Assembly: GCA_963784575.1 (NCBI GenBank)
Contig: CAWARU010000001.1
Location: forward strand, 62,001-126,000
Length of the DNA: 64,000 nt
DNA from: CAWARU01 sp963784575
GTDB taxonomy: Bacteria; Pseudomonadota; Gammaproteobacteria; UBA6186; Azoamicaceae
Reading direction: 5' to 3'
The notes beneath the pieces were generated by a model, which saw only the letters and a list, made by a program, of their open reading frames with translations, searched no databases and was not told the origin of the DNA. The translations under genes were made by a program, and so were the position numbers. Shown here piece by piece: positions 45,883 through 55,906 of this stretch (its first letter is position 1; the number at the start of each line of letters is the position of its first letter).

Positions 45883-48504
45883 TCAAGTGCCATTATGTTT
45901 CTTTAAAAGATTTTGTAAATTTGATTGGGTTTTTCTTAATTCAAACTCGAGAATTTTTGATTCAGTAATATTTGTAAAGGTGATCACAACGCCATCGATC
46001 TTATTTTCCATTGTTCTATAGGGCATAATTCGCACAATATACCAACGTTTATCGTGTGTAGGAACTTGGGTCTCCTTAAATACTAAAGTTCGCAGCACAT
46101 CTCGCGTATCGGCGGCAAAAGAAGGATATTCAAGCTCGGAAACAAGATCGGTAATTTGCCTACCGGTGTCACCAGGGATAAGCTTAATGATACTGGTCAC
46201 TTGATTGGTGAATCTTCTAACCTTAAGTCCCTCGTCGAGAAAAAGGATGGCAATATCTGTGCTGTTCAACAAATTATGCATATCATTGCTGGTACGTGAA
46301 AGTTCATCAATCTTGGCTTGCAATTCATGATTAATCGTCTGCAATTCCTCATTCATAGACTGCATCTCTTCTTTTGAAGTGGTGAGTTCCTCATTCGTGG
46401 ATTGCAATTCTTCATTAGTAGACTGCAATTCTTCATTAGCAGCTTTCAGCTCTTCTTGCGAATTCTGCATTTCTTCTCGGGTTATCTGTAGAGTTTTGTG
46501 CGAATGTTCTAGTTCTTCGATCAATGTAATTACTCTGTCTTCCTCGACTTTACCAGGGTTGGGGTTTATTATTTTAGTTTCTTTTGAAAGTTCGACATTA
46601 TTAAAGATGACCAAGACAATCCCAGTGAATACCTGTCGCTCAACTATGGGATGGATAGTGACATCTACCCCCTGAAAGTTGCCATTGGTCCTGACTTTTA
46701 TTGCTTTCAGACTCAGAGGTGATTCTTGTCGAATAGCTTTTTGGAAAGCTTCATTTAATGCTTGTTTAAGGCCTTCACGAGCCATCGCAAACAAATTTAA
46801 ATTGGCTTTACCAGTCGCAGGCTCCAGAAATTTACCCGTCTTACCGCTGATATACAAAATATCACCTTGATCAGTCACCAATATAGCCGCAGGACTATAC
46901 ATACGCAATAATAAAGATTCAACTAATGTTTTAAGATTTGATGGAGCAGTGAATCTAGCAGGTATATGACACGGTTCCGATGATTCTCTGAATTTACGGG
47001 TGAAAAATGTGGGAAATTCTGCATGCCCCAGTGTCCTAGTTGATTCTAAACGCCGAAATATCCGTGTCTTCCCAGGAAGAGATGCAAAAAGATATGTTGC
47101 GTTACCAATGGTTTCAGCACTGCCTAACATCAAGACACCACTCGAATTAAGGCTGTAGTGAAATAAGTGCAATAGTTTCTTCTGTAATTCTGTGTCAAGA
47201 TAGATCATCAGATTGCGGCAAGTCAAGATATCGATCTTAGTAAAAGGCGGATCCGTGATAATGTTATGGGGAGCAAATATTACCATGTCACGGATCTCTT
47301 TGTTCACTTTATAACCATTCTCTTCTTCGGTGAAAAAGCGCTGAAGTCGTGCCTCAGATACATCGGTAATAATATTTTGAGGAAAGAACCCTATCCGCGC
47401 CTTGTTAATGGTGTCCTTGTCTAAATCGGTAGCAAAAATTTGTAATGATAAATTTTTATTAGTTGGCTGTGATTCCTCCAAAGCCTCTTTGAAGATAATG
47501 GCTAGGCTATATGCTTCTTCTCCAGTTGAACAGCCGACAACCCAAGCACGAAGAATGCTGACATCCTGATGGTTAGACAACAATTTTGGTAAAATCTCAT
47601 TCTTCAATTGTTCCCACTCACTGGGATCACGAAAAAAACGGGTAACTCCTATGAGTAATTCCTTGAATAACAACTTTATTTCTTGGGTATGTTCTTTTAG
47701 ATAGTTAACATAATCATTAATGGAAGACAATTGATACAACCCCATACGTCGTTCAATTCGGCGATAGAGCGTATTCTTTTTGTAAAACGAAAAATCATTT
47801 CCTGTCTCAATTTTTATCAAAAATAATATTTTTTCAATTGCACTTTGACTAGGATCTGCTAGTTTAACCTTTTCGGTGGAGGACGGAATATGCTGTAAAT
47901 AGGTGATGATTCTACCGGGTAACTCTAGAACAGGTGCGACGACATCAACAAACCCTGAATTGATAGCGTTTTGCGGCATGGCGTCAAATTTGGCTGAACT
48001 TGGTTCCTGAACAAATACTGCACCTGCTTTCTCTTTAATCGCACGCAAGCCCAAGGTACCATCCGAACCCATCCCAGATAGTATGACTCCAATACAATTT
48101 TGCTGCTTATCTTCAGCCAAACTGTGGAAAAAGAAGTCAATCGGTAAACGCAACCCGCGTGGAGCAGTTGGTTCCTGCAAATATAGTATGTCATTACTAA
48201 TGGAGAGATCACGATTAGGCGGAATAACATAAATACAGTTCGGTGATACCTGCATCTGGTCTTCAATTTGGTATACTGGTAAGAGTGTATGACGCTGCAA
48301 TATTTCAACTAAGGTACCTCTGTGAGTCGGATCCTGATGCTGAACTATTACGAAAGCCAATCCACTATCAATCGGAATCTGTGCTAGAAATACTTCTAGA
48401 GCTTCTAATCCTCCTGCTGAGGCACCGATGCCAACAATAGATATTGATATGGGGTCTTGGTTAAATGATCTGCGTTGTTGTTTGGATGTTTTATGGTTAG
48501 ACAT
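45883..48504 (-). CDS. CheB-CheR-PAS fusion protein
   Basis: 873 residues, GGAGAG before the ATG. Residues about 20-205 are CheB methylesterase with the catalytic triad Ser (VGIGASAGGLEA), His (VQHQDPTHRG) and Asp (SGMGSDGTLG). Residues about 230-490 are CheR methyltransferase (AWVVGCSTGEEAYSLA SAM motif; TCRNLMIYL). A linker of repeated NEELQS/T heptads (about 650-740) forms a coiled coil; a PAS domain ends the protein (about 740-860). There is no histidine kinase or receiver domain. Family members are signalling enzymes acting on chemoreceptor-like proteins; no chemotaxis gene is next to it, so its partners are elsewhere or non-chemotactic. Confidence 0.93.
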   Translation of the reverse strand: MSNHKTSKQQRRSFNQDPISISIVGIGASAGGLEALEVFLAQIPIDSGLAFVIVQHQDPTHRGTLVEILQRHTLLPVYQIEDQMQVSPNCIYVIPPNRDLSISNDILYLQEPTAPRGLRLPIDFFFHSLAEDKQQNCIGVILSGMGSDGTLGLRAIKEKAGAVFVQEPSSAKFDAMPQNAINSGFVDVVAPVLELPGRIITYLQHIPSSTEKVKLADPSQSAIEKILFLIKIETGNDFSFYKKNTLYRRIERRMGLYQLSSINDYVNYLKEHTQEIKLLFKELLIGVTRFFRDPSEWEQLKNEILPKLLSNHQDVSILRAWVVGCSTGEEAYSLAIIFKEALEESQPTNKNLSLQIFATDLDKDTINKARIGFFPQNIITDVSEARLQRFFTEEENGYKVNKEIRDMVIFAPHNIITDPPFTKIDILTCRNLMIYLDTELQKKLLHLFHYSLNSSGVLMLGSAETIGNATYLFASLPGKTRIFRRLESTRTLGHAEFPTFFTRKFRESSEPCHIPARFTAPSNLKTLVESLLLRMYSPAAILVTDQGDILYISGKTGKFLEPATGKANLNLFAMAREGLKQALNEAFQKAIRQESPLSLKAIKVRTNGNFQGVDVTIHPIVERQVFTGIVLVIFNNVELSKETKIINPNPGKVEEDRVITLIEELEHSHKTLQITREEMQNSQEELKAANEELQSTNEELQSTNEELTTSKEEMQSMNEELQTINHELQAKIDELSRTSNDMHNLLNSTDIAILFLDEGLKVRRFTNQVTSIIKLIPGDTGRQITDLVSELEYPSFAADTRDVLRTLVFKETQVPTHDKRWYIVRIMPYRTMENKIDGVVITFTNITESKILEFELRKTQSNLQNLLKKHNGT

Positions 48505-48975
48505 TCATCTCTCCAGGAATCTTGAATGCAATAAAGTAATTAATGCATCGAGCCTTCAGTAAATTCAATTTGAGAAAATTAAGTCATTAGGCAAAGATTG
48601 GACAAAACGTCAGCTTAATGGTAACGATCAATAAAAAGCCAAATGGCCCACCAGGTCCATGATAACCTAGCAGAAGAGATTGTGATAGCTTTTACAAAAG
48701 AATTTCAGGGATAGTTTTATGCTTATCAACTTACTATTGTGCTTAAGGTAGTTTTTAAAGAAACCTTACAATACAAAAAGAAAATCAATGATTAATTCTA
48801 GAAATGATCTTGTTGCCATTTCTAGATCACCATTTTGTTGTGTTGCGGTTATTCCTTTAACAATACTTTTTCATCACGAAGTTTTTTTCGTTCTTATCCT
48901 GGTCTATACTGGTTACCGTTTCTGAGCAGTACTGTTTCAATTCAAATTAGAAAAATTTATGGGAAGGACTTGGAT
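48505..48975. other. Intergenic region, 471 bp, without a gene
   Basis: No frame over 60 codons, no RNA-like structure and no repeat noticed. Probably the promoter region of the CheB-CheR gene plus 3' flank of the Sel1 gene, possibly with decayed sequence. Confidence 0.5.
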
Positions 48976-51243
48976 TTATATTAAGCATAGTTGCGCATCG
49001 AGCTCATGAACATCGTCTGCAGCATAGCTTGTGATAAGTTCCAATATAGGAGAGGCACTGATACTTGGACAGCCTTTTTTGACTTGGGTAAAAATATTAT
49101 AGAAAGGAGTAAGGGTCGTTATCTGTTGAGTCACATAACTGGAGAGCGATTTATCCTTTAGCCACCAAGAATATTTTGGCATCGATTTTGCCGCAGTTTT
49201 ATAGTAATGCAGCGCTGTTAATTCATTGCGTTCTTGAAGAGGCAAACCTTTGTCTCGAATAAAAGCACGTATGAAGGCAATCTTGCAGTCTTTTGTTTTA
49301 TTGAAGCTTTGATCCAGGGAGCCATAAAATTCTATAAGACTGCCAGGTTGTTTATTCTGTTCATAGATAGATATTTTGCAAATAAGCATATCCCAATAAC
49401 AATCAAATTGCCTCTTATCTTTAGAGGATGACAGTGTATCATAGATTTTTTTTGCTTCCTCAAAACACTTTAAGGCTTCAGGCAGATTCTTCCGCTTATT
49501 CCTCGTTCCAAGCCCCATCAGGGAACAAAAACCAAGAGTCCCAAGCAAAGTCAATCGGTTTGCGGGCAAATGATAATGAAGCAGCGCATCTTGATAATCT
49601 CTAAATGCATTTTCATATTTTGGAAATTGATCTAAATCCGTGATTCTATCCAAAATGGATTTTGCTAAAGCAATTTCTTCCTCTAACAATGATATACGGT
49701 CCAAATCTTCATCACTATCACCAAAGTTACCAATGGAATGCTCTGCGGATAGTACTACATCTTGTAAAAGCAACACGGCACGTCTTGTGTTTCGAACCAC
49801 ACCACGACCAGTGAGATAACAAAATCCGAGCTTGATCTTCGATAATGAATGTCCCTCAAAACACAATTTTGACAGCAGAAAAGTACCTTTCCTATCGTCT
49901 TGTGTGATACCATCACCGTCTATCAACTTGCAGCTCAATTGGTATCTAGCGTTCAGAATCCCTTGCAAAGCCGCTTTTCTACACCAAGCTGCTGATTCTT
50001 TTTTGTTTATATCAACACCAAGTCCTCTGGCCAATCTTTGGCTTAATTCTGATTGTGCTTCAGCATGGCCGTTACTGGCCGCTGCATGAAACCAAATCGA
50101 TGCTTGTTCTTGATTTTGTACTACACCCTGCCCCGATGATAAAATCTTAGCAAATCGATATTGAGATTCGATATTACCCAGCGCCGCTGCACTGTGTATC
50201 CACATTGCAGCTTCTTGCAAAGCCCCGGGGCTGGCGTTCTCTAAAATTAACTTCATTCCTAAGTTGAACTGTGCCTTAGCATGTCCCTGTTCTGCTGCTT
50301 TTCTATACCAATACAGTGCTTCTTGGTGATTGATTGTGGCACCTTCCCCCGTATGAAGGGCTACTCCCAGAAAAAATTGTGCTTCTTTATGGCCTTGTTC
50401 TGCGGCTTTTCGAAACCAAAAGCAGGCTTCTTGCAGATTTTTTGGCTCTCTGAATTCGAGTAAGGTACCCAGAAAAAATTGGGCTGCAGCATTATTTTTT
50501 AAAGCGGCTTTTCTGCCCCAAAGCCTCGCTGCGGCGATATCTCTTGCAACACCATGTCCATGAGCAAATGCATTACCTAAGCGATATTGTGCTTCACTGT
50601 GTTCTCTAATAGCGGCGTTTTTAAGCCAAAGAATTGCTTCTTTTTCATTTTGTTCACTCCTCTCTATTCCTTTACCATATAATAGCAGATGACTTAAATG
50701 CACTTTTGCCTCAAGATGACCTTGCTCTGCTGCTTTTCTGAGCCAAACAGCGCCTTCTTTTTCATTTCGAGGAGTTCCTTTTCCGATGGCAAGAGCAAAT
50801 CCAATTTGATATTGCGCCTCCCAATTGGCTTGTTCGGCGGCTTTTTGAAACCATGCAATGGCTTCGCTGACATTCACCTCTGTACCGTAGCCGGATTCCA
50901 AAACATATCCATATAACAATTGCGCTTCATGTTTTCCTTGTTCTGATGCCCTTTTGAGCCAATATGCTGCCCATTTTTTATGCAGTTCATTCTGACAATA
51001 ATCGATGCAGATCAGAGCACAGAAATATTGCGCTTGTGAATTGCCGGCCAGTGCAGAATTGTGTAACATTTTGACGGCGAGTTTCATATTCCCCTGCTTA
51101 TAATATTCTATGCCAATCATTAATTGCGCATCGGGTCTGCCTTTTTCCGCATATAGAATCCAGGATTCTATGCTAGTGTTGGCTAATTGTTGTTTAGAGT
51201 GGGAGAGTAATTTTTGAGTGAAGTGAGAGACCGGACTAGACAC
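48976..51243 (-). CDS. Sel1-like repeat protein
   Basis: 755 residues from a GTG at 51243 with AAGGAG eight bases upstream. About 13 regular 36-residue Sel1 repeats run from residue 30 to about 500, for example AQYQIGFALAIGKGTPRNEK and AQFFLGVALHTGEGATINHQ with the KAAEQGH linker. This is more regular than the other Sel1 proteins in the window. The C-terminal 250 residues hold two further degenerate repeats and end in ILELITSYAADDVHELD, an F-box-like helix resemblance. Probably a protein-binding scaffold; no catalytic residues. Monocistronic. Confidence 0.9.
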   Translation of the reverse strand: MSSPVSHFTQKLLSHSKQQLANTSIESWILYAEKGRPDAQLMIGIEYYKQGNMKLAVKMLHNSALAGNSQAQYFCALICIDYCQNELHKKWAAYWLKRASEQGKHEAQLLYGYVLESGYGTEVNVSEAIAWFQKAAEQANWEAQYQIGFALAIGKGTPRNEKEGAVWLRKAAEQGHLEAKVHLSHLLLYGKGIERSEQNEKEAILWLKNAAIREHSEAQYRLGNAFAHGHGVARDIAAARLWGRKAALKNNAAAQFFLGTLLEFREPKNLQEACFWFRKAAEQGHKEAQFFLGVALHTGEGATINHQEALYWYRKAAEQGHAKAQFNLGMKLILENASPGALQEAAMWIHSAAALGNIESQYRFAKILSSGQGVVQNQEQASIWFHAAASNGHAEAQSELSQRLARGLGVDINKKESAAWCRKAALQGILNARYQLSCKLIDGDGITQDDRKGTFLLSKLCFEGHSLSKIKLGFCYLTGRGVVRNTRRAVLLLQDVVLSAEHSIGNFGDSDEDLDRISLLEEEIALAKSILDRITDLDQFPKYENAFRDYQDALLHYHLPANRLTLLGTLGFCSLMGLGTRNKRKNLPEALKCFEEAKKIYDTLSSSKDKRQFDCYWDMLICKISIYEQNKQPGSLIEFYGSLDQSFNKTKDCKIAFIRAFIRDKGLPLQERNELTALHYYKTAAKSMPKYSWWLKDKSLSSYVTQQITTLTPFYNIFTQVKKGCPSISASPILELITSYAADDVHELDAQLCLI

Positions 51244-51459
51244 CTACAAAACTCCTTGTCGTAATTACAAATCAATCCTGCCGTAAACGGTACCATGACA
51301 GGTTGTGCAAGTCAACCGAGAATATTTGTTAAGATTTTGCGGATAGTTTGAAGCTAAGCTTTAAATCCTTGCGCTATAATATTCTTGAATTTCCCAGTAA
51401 TTTATAGCATTGAATAAATTTTGGAATTAACAATAAATTTTTTTAAAGGATTTACTGTC

Positions 51460-51744
51460 ATGTCTAAAAAAGCGAAATGGTCGAAGGAAGTCACAGATAA
51501 AAGTCACGCTCTAGAATTAGAAGAGGGTGTATTTACCTGGAAAGATCCAAGAAAAATTGCACGCTCATTAAAACAGTCCGCAGATGTTGTCAAAAATCGC
51601 AAAGGCAGTTCTTTGCAATCTGCAATGTCCATGCTAAATTTTTATATCAATCGTGGTGGGAGTAAAATAGACAGCAAGCAAAAGAAGATTCTAGAGGAAG
51701 CAAAGGGTGAGCTCCATCGTTTATACGATAAAGATATACAATAA
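51460..51744 (+). CDS. DUF3175 family protein
   Basis: 94 residues from the ATG at 51460, with AAAGGA 9 bases upstream; an in-frame TTG at 51421 is rejected. The family pattern is clear: KWSKEVTDKSHALELEEGVF, DPRKIARSLKQSAD, and SAMSMLNFYINRGG. It is a small basic cytosolic protein of unknown function found in many bacteria. Convergent with the next gene; a palindrome follows its stop by 4 bases and may terminate it. Confidence 0.88.
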   Translation: MSKKAKWSKEVTDKSHALELEEGVFTWKDPRKIARSLKQSADVVKNRKGSSLQSAMSMLNFYINRGGSKIDSKQKKILEEAKGELHRLYDKDIQ

Positions 51745-51747
51745 AGG

Positions 51748-51774
51748 CTAGGGCCTGCTGACAACAGGCCCTAG
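51748..51774. repeat. Palindrome related to the 7478 repeat ends; possible terminator
   Basis: CTAGGGCCTG and CAGGCCCTAG pair perfectly around a 7-base loop. The arm matches the terminal sequence of the element at 7478-7623 (TAGGGCCTG). It follows the DUF3175 stop and also supplies the last codons and TAG stop of the opposite-strand gene. Confidence 0.7.
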
Positions 51775-53088
51775 CAGTTTTAATCTCAAGACTATGCTGA
51801 AGCTGAAACAGTTCTCCTGAGCGGGGGCACTAAAGGTACACAATCTACAGGTTTTGTACAGGAAGGAACCTGAAATATTGTGAAGATCAAAACACATAAA
51901 TACCCCAAAGTTTTTGGATCCTTTGATAGGCAGCGTATCAATGATAGGCTCTGCGCCAACGGTCGCTGCCAAATAATCATCATCCTCTTCCTCCTCTTTA
52001 GAAGGCGAAATGACAGGTACATCCAGGGCTTTTTTCAACTCTGCAGCTTCTTTCTTTTCTTTTGTTTCAATGCCAGACCCGCTTGCAGCAGAAAAAATCA
52101 ATTTACCTGCACTAGGGGTGACACGAACACAAGGCACATCTAAATAGCCCGTGACAGATTGTCTGAATAAGCCGCAAAGCTCCATTAACTTAAGACTATG
52201 GCACCGAGTCTTCAGAATTGCACCATCGCCTAAAGATTTAAATTGATAGTGTTCCATGACCTTAGCCAATATGCCATCTTTACCTTTTAAAGCTTCAGTG
52301 ATATACACATCTTTTCCGCTATTAAAAGCTTTATCAGTAGTTGTTTGGGGCACAATGATATTTGCATGGGCAAAAATATAGCCAATAATACAATTTTTTT
52401 TCTTATTCTCTGCCAATTGCAGAACCATAGCAATATTCGCAGTGATTAAAGGAACATTATAAATAGAGGCTGCTAATAAATAGAGTAAATCCCCTGAATT
52501 TAATTTGCCCATCGTATAATGGTCGCTCACAAGTGAGTCTTTATGTTTTTGGAACTGTTGCTTGTTAATTTTCGAACCGACGGCCCTAGTTCCATTAACG
52601 TCATCCAAGGTAACTGCATCAACAAGCATAGCCAGATGGTCCAACTTTATATTGGTGGCTGCAACGTCCTTTCCTGTAATAACCTTACTCAATTGAGCAA
52701 TATTTGAATTGAAGATAGGATTGCTGCCTCCGAGCAGAGAATACTTGCAGAGATCCATGGCTTTTTTCATATGGGTTTTTTCAGGATCCATAAAAATAGC
52801 TTTATCCTTATCTTTACCTTTACTTTTATCTTTATCAATACCATCAAATGAAGTACCACAGGTTTCGATAATCAATGCCGGTAAAATGAGTCTTTTGAGT
52901 TGCTCACAATTACGAATTGCGTCCAATAATTCAACAGGCACAATTGTTCCACCTGGGGCGGTAACATTTTTGCGATGAAAAATATTATTATCTAGAATCA
53001 CCTGATACTGTACAGTACGTGATTCCTTAGATACTTTGGTTTCTTCTAATGCTAAAGAAGAAGCTAATGAAGAAGCAATTTCACTCAT
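51748..53088 (-). CDS. Hypothetical protein, possibly PIN-like
   Basis: 446 residues, CGGAGA before the ATG. No confident family. Spacing of acidic residues recalls a PIN nuclease: VILDNNIF (about 31-38), LILPALIIETCGT and SGDLLYLLAASIYNVPLITA, but the last conserved Asp position reads Asn. An insertion of Lys/Asp repeats (DKDKSKGKDKDK) sits at about 85-96. Residues about 345-370 are acidic low complexity. The last residues (LGPVVSRP) are encoded by a palindromic repeat, so the original C-terminus may have been replaced. The PIN assignment is tentative. Confidence 0.6.
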   Translation of the reverse strand: MSEIASSLASSLALEETKVSKESRTVQYQVILDNNIFHRKNVTAPGGTIVPVELLDAIRNCEQLKRLILPALIIETCGTSFDGIDKDKSKGKDKDKAIFMDPEKTHMKKAMDLCKYSLLGGSNPIFNSNIAQLSKVITGKDVAATNIKLDHLAMLVDAVTLDDVNGTRAVGSKINKQQFQKHKDSLVSDHYTMGKLNSGDLLYLLAASIYNVPLITANIAMVLQLAENKKKNCIIGYIFAHANIIVPQTTTDKAFNSGKDVYITEALKGKDGILAKVMEHYQFKSLGDGAILKTRCHSLKLMELCGLFRQSVTGYLDVPCVRVTPSAGKLIFSAASGSGIETKEKKEAAELKKALDVPVISPSKEEEEDDDYLAATVGAEPIIDTLPIKGSKNFGVFMCFDLHNISGSFLYKTCRLCTFSAPAQENCFSFSIVLRLKLLGPVVSRP

Positions 53089-53236
53089 AGTTATCTCCGG
53101 TTTCTAGGTCTAATTGAGTTTCGTGTATAATCATGGATATAAATTATAATAATTTATTTATCTTACCAACTTTTGATAAAAAATGCAAGTGTTTAATCTT
53201 AGATATATGCAAATATCTAAGATTTATGCAAAATTA

Positions 53237-54706
53237 TTATGAAAATCTTCTGAAGGATTCAGTATTCTTTGAGGGTTTCGAACCTTCGGCCATATCTGCA
53301 TCAGGCTCTGGCTCAAGTGTTGCAGTCGTTCCCGGTGTTCCAGAAGCGTCAGGTACTTCAGTTGCTTCAGGTGTTTCCGGTGTTTCCGGTGTTTCCGGTG
53401 TTTCAGCCAAATTATCGCTGAAGCTTTTCTTGGAAATTTCGTCCGCAGTAGCTAGGGCCTTTGCTTTGACTCTTTCAATAATGTAGGGATCCTTGTTTAG
53501 ATAGGCTTCTAGAAAGGAATTTACTTCTTCAATCGAACGAACAGATAGTAATCGGAGGTAATCAACCCCAAAAAATGCATTATGAAGCTGTTCTTCAGCA
53601 TCCACTATATTCATAGCTACTTGTAGATGGTAATAAGCAAGCAAATAATAAGATTCTGCTTCAGAAGCATCTTTGATGGAGTGTTCAAAGTATTGAGCGA
53701 TAGAAAAATAAAGAAAAGCGGCGGAGAGATAGCCCGGCGCTTGGTGCACCAGCATCTTATCAGCCAATTCCCCTATCTTATTGATATCAATAGGTTTATC
53801 TCTAACACCAGCATCTTTATCTTTACCAGCATCTAGATTGGTTGAAAGAAGTTTCATGTTCAGAAGACAAAGTCTTTGTAACTCAAAAAATGAATTGTAT
53901 TCGCTGGATTTTTTTATAGCTTCTAATGCGATGTCCTTTATCGGTTTGGCAGTATCTGAGTCTATTGAGTTTATTGGCAGCAATTGCTGATAATCCCATA
54001 ATTTTAGAAAAATATTGTAAAAGTGCAGGCCGATGGTTTTGTTTATTAAATCATGCGGTGATAAATCATAGCCTTTTTGAACAAATTGCGGATTTTCAGA
54101 GACCCCCCTGGCCAATTGCTGATAATATTCTTTCCATTTATCTTGTAAAAGGGCATTTTCTAAATAATCCTTTTTAAATGCCATGGCAGCAGGAGTCTTA
54201 TTTTCAGCAATACATTTAATCAGTGATGCTACCGGCATTTTTTTCAATTTATCAAGAATATTTTCTTCTCGAATATCTTTCCGCAAGTCTTTATTTTGAG
54301 TAAGATCTGTACTTGCGGCTAAATGGCGTTCATATACTCTTTTTTCAACAGTCCTCGGCATCCAATCAATCACGACAGAGTAAAATAATTCTTTTCTTTT
54401 TGGGCTATTCAATAATTCGAGTATCATAGGCTTATTATTTGAGGAATTTAATAAAGGCCAATCGGGAATGAACTCTCTGAAGAGTGAAAAAATCAAAAAG
54501 GCGGTTTCATCACAGTTTGAATCGAAGGCGAGTTCAAGCAGAGTTTTACTGATATTTGGAACTGGGTTTTTTAATAGCTCTATAAGGTTTTTTGCATTTC
54601 GATCGCTTTCTTTATACTTGTTACGAATTTCTTTACAGACTGACAGAATTTCTTTATAGTTTTTTTCTTTAATTAATACAATAAGTTTAAAAATGAGTTC
54701 TTGCAC
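53237..54706 (-). CDS. Hypothetical helical protein with Thr-Pro-Glu repeat tail
   Basis: 489 residues from a GTG at 54706 with GAGGTGG five bases upstream. The body is helical and TPR-like in pattern (AAFLYFSIAQYFEHSIKDAS; SYYLLAYYHLQVAMNIVDAE) but no repeat family is certain. The tail (about 425-489) is disordered, with ETP repeated four times then Pro/Thr/Asp-rich sequence and SFRRFS at the end. No signal peptide or membrane segment. It is 148 bases downstream of a divergent gene start and is followed by the PIN-like gene in the same direction. Function unknown. Confidence 0.68.
   Translation of the reverse strand: MQELIFKLIVLIKEKNYKEILSVCKEIRNKYKESDRNAKNLIELLKNPVPNISKTLLELAFDSNCDETAFLIFSLFREFIPDWPLLNSSNNKPMILELLNSPKRKELFYSVVIDWMPRTVEKRVYERHLAASTDLTQNKDLRKDIREENILDKLKKMPVASLIKCIAENKTPAAMAFKKDYLENALLQDKWKEYYQQLARGVSENPQFVQKGYDLSPHDLINKTIGLHFYNIFLKLWDYQQLLPINSIDSDTAKPIKDIALEAIKKSSEYNSFFELQRLCLLNMKLLSTNLDAGKDKDAGVRDKPIDINKIGELADKMLVHQAPGYLSAAFLYFSIAQYFEHSIKDASEAESYYLLAYYHLQVAMNIVDAEEQLHNAFFGVDYLRLLSVRSIEEVNSFLEAYLNKDPYIIERVKAKALATADEISKKSFSDNLAETPETPETPETPEATEVPDASGTPGTTATLEPEPDADMAEGSKPSKNTESFRRFS
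53371..53406. repeat. Four 9-bp tandem repeats encoding ETP
   Basis: GTGTTTCCG is repeated three times and then once with a mismatch; read on the minus strand it encodes repeated Glu-Thr-Pro in the 489-residue protein. A likely length-variable site. Confidence 0.85.
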
Positions 54707-54989
54707 AAGCCACCTCTCAAAGCGTTCACTCTTCTAAGCTGGATTAAAAATCAGCATTTTCTGTTCCATATTAGGTTTATTATATCAAAAACCAGATCAT
54801 TTTAATAGTCTCTTTTAGGGATATCTATTGTACTCCGCATAAATACACGAATCACCTACTTTAATACGAATTAACAACAGCAATTTTCTTGAACTATTTT
54901 ATTTTACTGAAATCTAAACTTCAAACGTAATAAAAATATTGATTATAAATTTCTTGCATTTGTAAAATTTGTCAATTAGGGAGAAAAAC

Positions 54990-55322
54990 TTGAGTAATGA
55001 TATAGAAAAACCCATTAAACTCGAGAAATTCTATGCCGCAGTGAAAAACAATCAATATTCAAAGGCCTTAGATGTTCTACGAAGCGGTGTAGAATTAGAC
55101 AGAACCTCTCCTAAAAATCTTGAAATATTGGGTAAATTACTTTTTGAAGCAATAAAGCAAAAAAATCTAACAGCAGCCTATGAAGATGCCAAATTATTAA
55201 TTAAGAAAGGCGCTGATCCTCATTTGCCAGTGGATATCATCACCTCAAGCGGCACAAAAGAAAAAGAATCTCCTTATAATAGGATCGATCATCTATTCAA
55301 TCAAGAAGTGGGAGACACTTAG
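54990..55322 (+). pseudogene. N-terminal part of gene interrupted by in-frame amber codon
   Basis: 110 residues from a TTG at 54990 with AGGGAG six bases upstream. Residues form an ankyrin-like or helical pair (FYAAVKNNQYSKALDVLRSG; AAYEDAKLLIKKGADPHLPV). It ends at TAG 55320-55322 after GDT. The same frame stays open for 142 more codons past that TAG, so this looks like one gene with a CAG-to-TAG or similar change. It may be a pseudogene, or be read through. Confidence 0.65.
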
Positions 55323-55748
55323 CTTGATCTTCAATATCTTGATTTACACAATCTTTTAAAAAAGAAAGTTCAGAAAGAATCTCCTAAAACCGCTGAGATT
55401 CCGGCAAACACTGCTGCTGATGATATGAATGCCGAGATTGAATCTATAGATACCGTTGCATTTCAAAGGGAGCTCAGGAAAGAAGCTTTAAAGTTACGAG
55501 AGGAAGCACTTCAAAGGCAGGGGCTTCGCAGCAAGGTTGTCGATGCAAGTAAACTTCCCTCAAAACCTCAAACTTTGGTGCGACCTGGCAAAGTCGTTGC
55601 TGCCAGTACCCTTGTGCGTGGTGAGCCAGAGAAACTGCCCAAAAAACGAGGCGTTGGCAAATGGGTTGCTGCCAGTACTATCCAACATAAAGAAGGTGAC
55701 TCCCCAAAATCCCCTAAACCAGATTCCAAAAAGCCCAAATTGAAGTAG
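55323..55748 (+). pseudogene. C-terminal part of the amber-interrupted gene
   Basis: Reading continues in frame after the TAG: LDLQYLDLHNLLKKK, then from an internal ATG at 55425 (MNAEIESIDTV) a basic segment with repeated VVDASKL, VVAASTL and WVAASTI motifs, ending KKPKLK. No ribosome site is evident for 55425, so independent translation is doubtful. Function unknown; a basic, Lys-rich tail is typical of the host-directed proteins in this window. Confidence 0.6.
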
Positions 55749-55906
55749 CTCCAAATTCTTAAAGATATCCCCACTAATAATAGCTAGACAAATACTATTC
55801 AATTGATTTAAGATCTATGCCTTAATCTTAATAAAATTTATCAAGGTCTCAAGGTCAGTTAATCAAATAAAAACCAAACCATCTTGAGCAATAGGAGCCC
55901 AATAAT

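Noticed and set aside
46379..46870. Plus-strand frames opposite the CheB-CheR linker
   Set aside because: Ser/Cys/Asn-rich shadows of the NEELQS coiled-coil repeats on the other strand.
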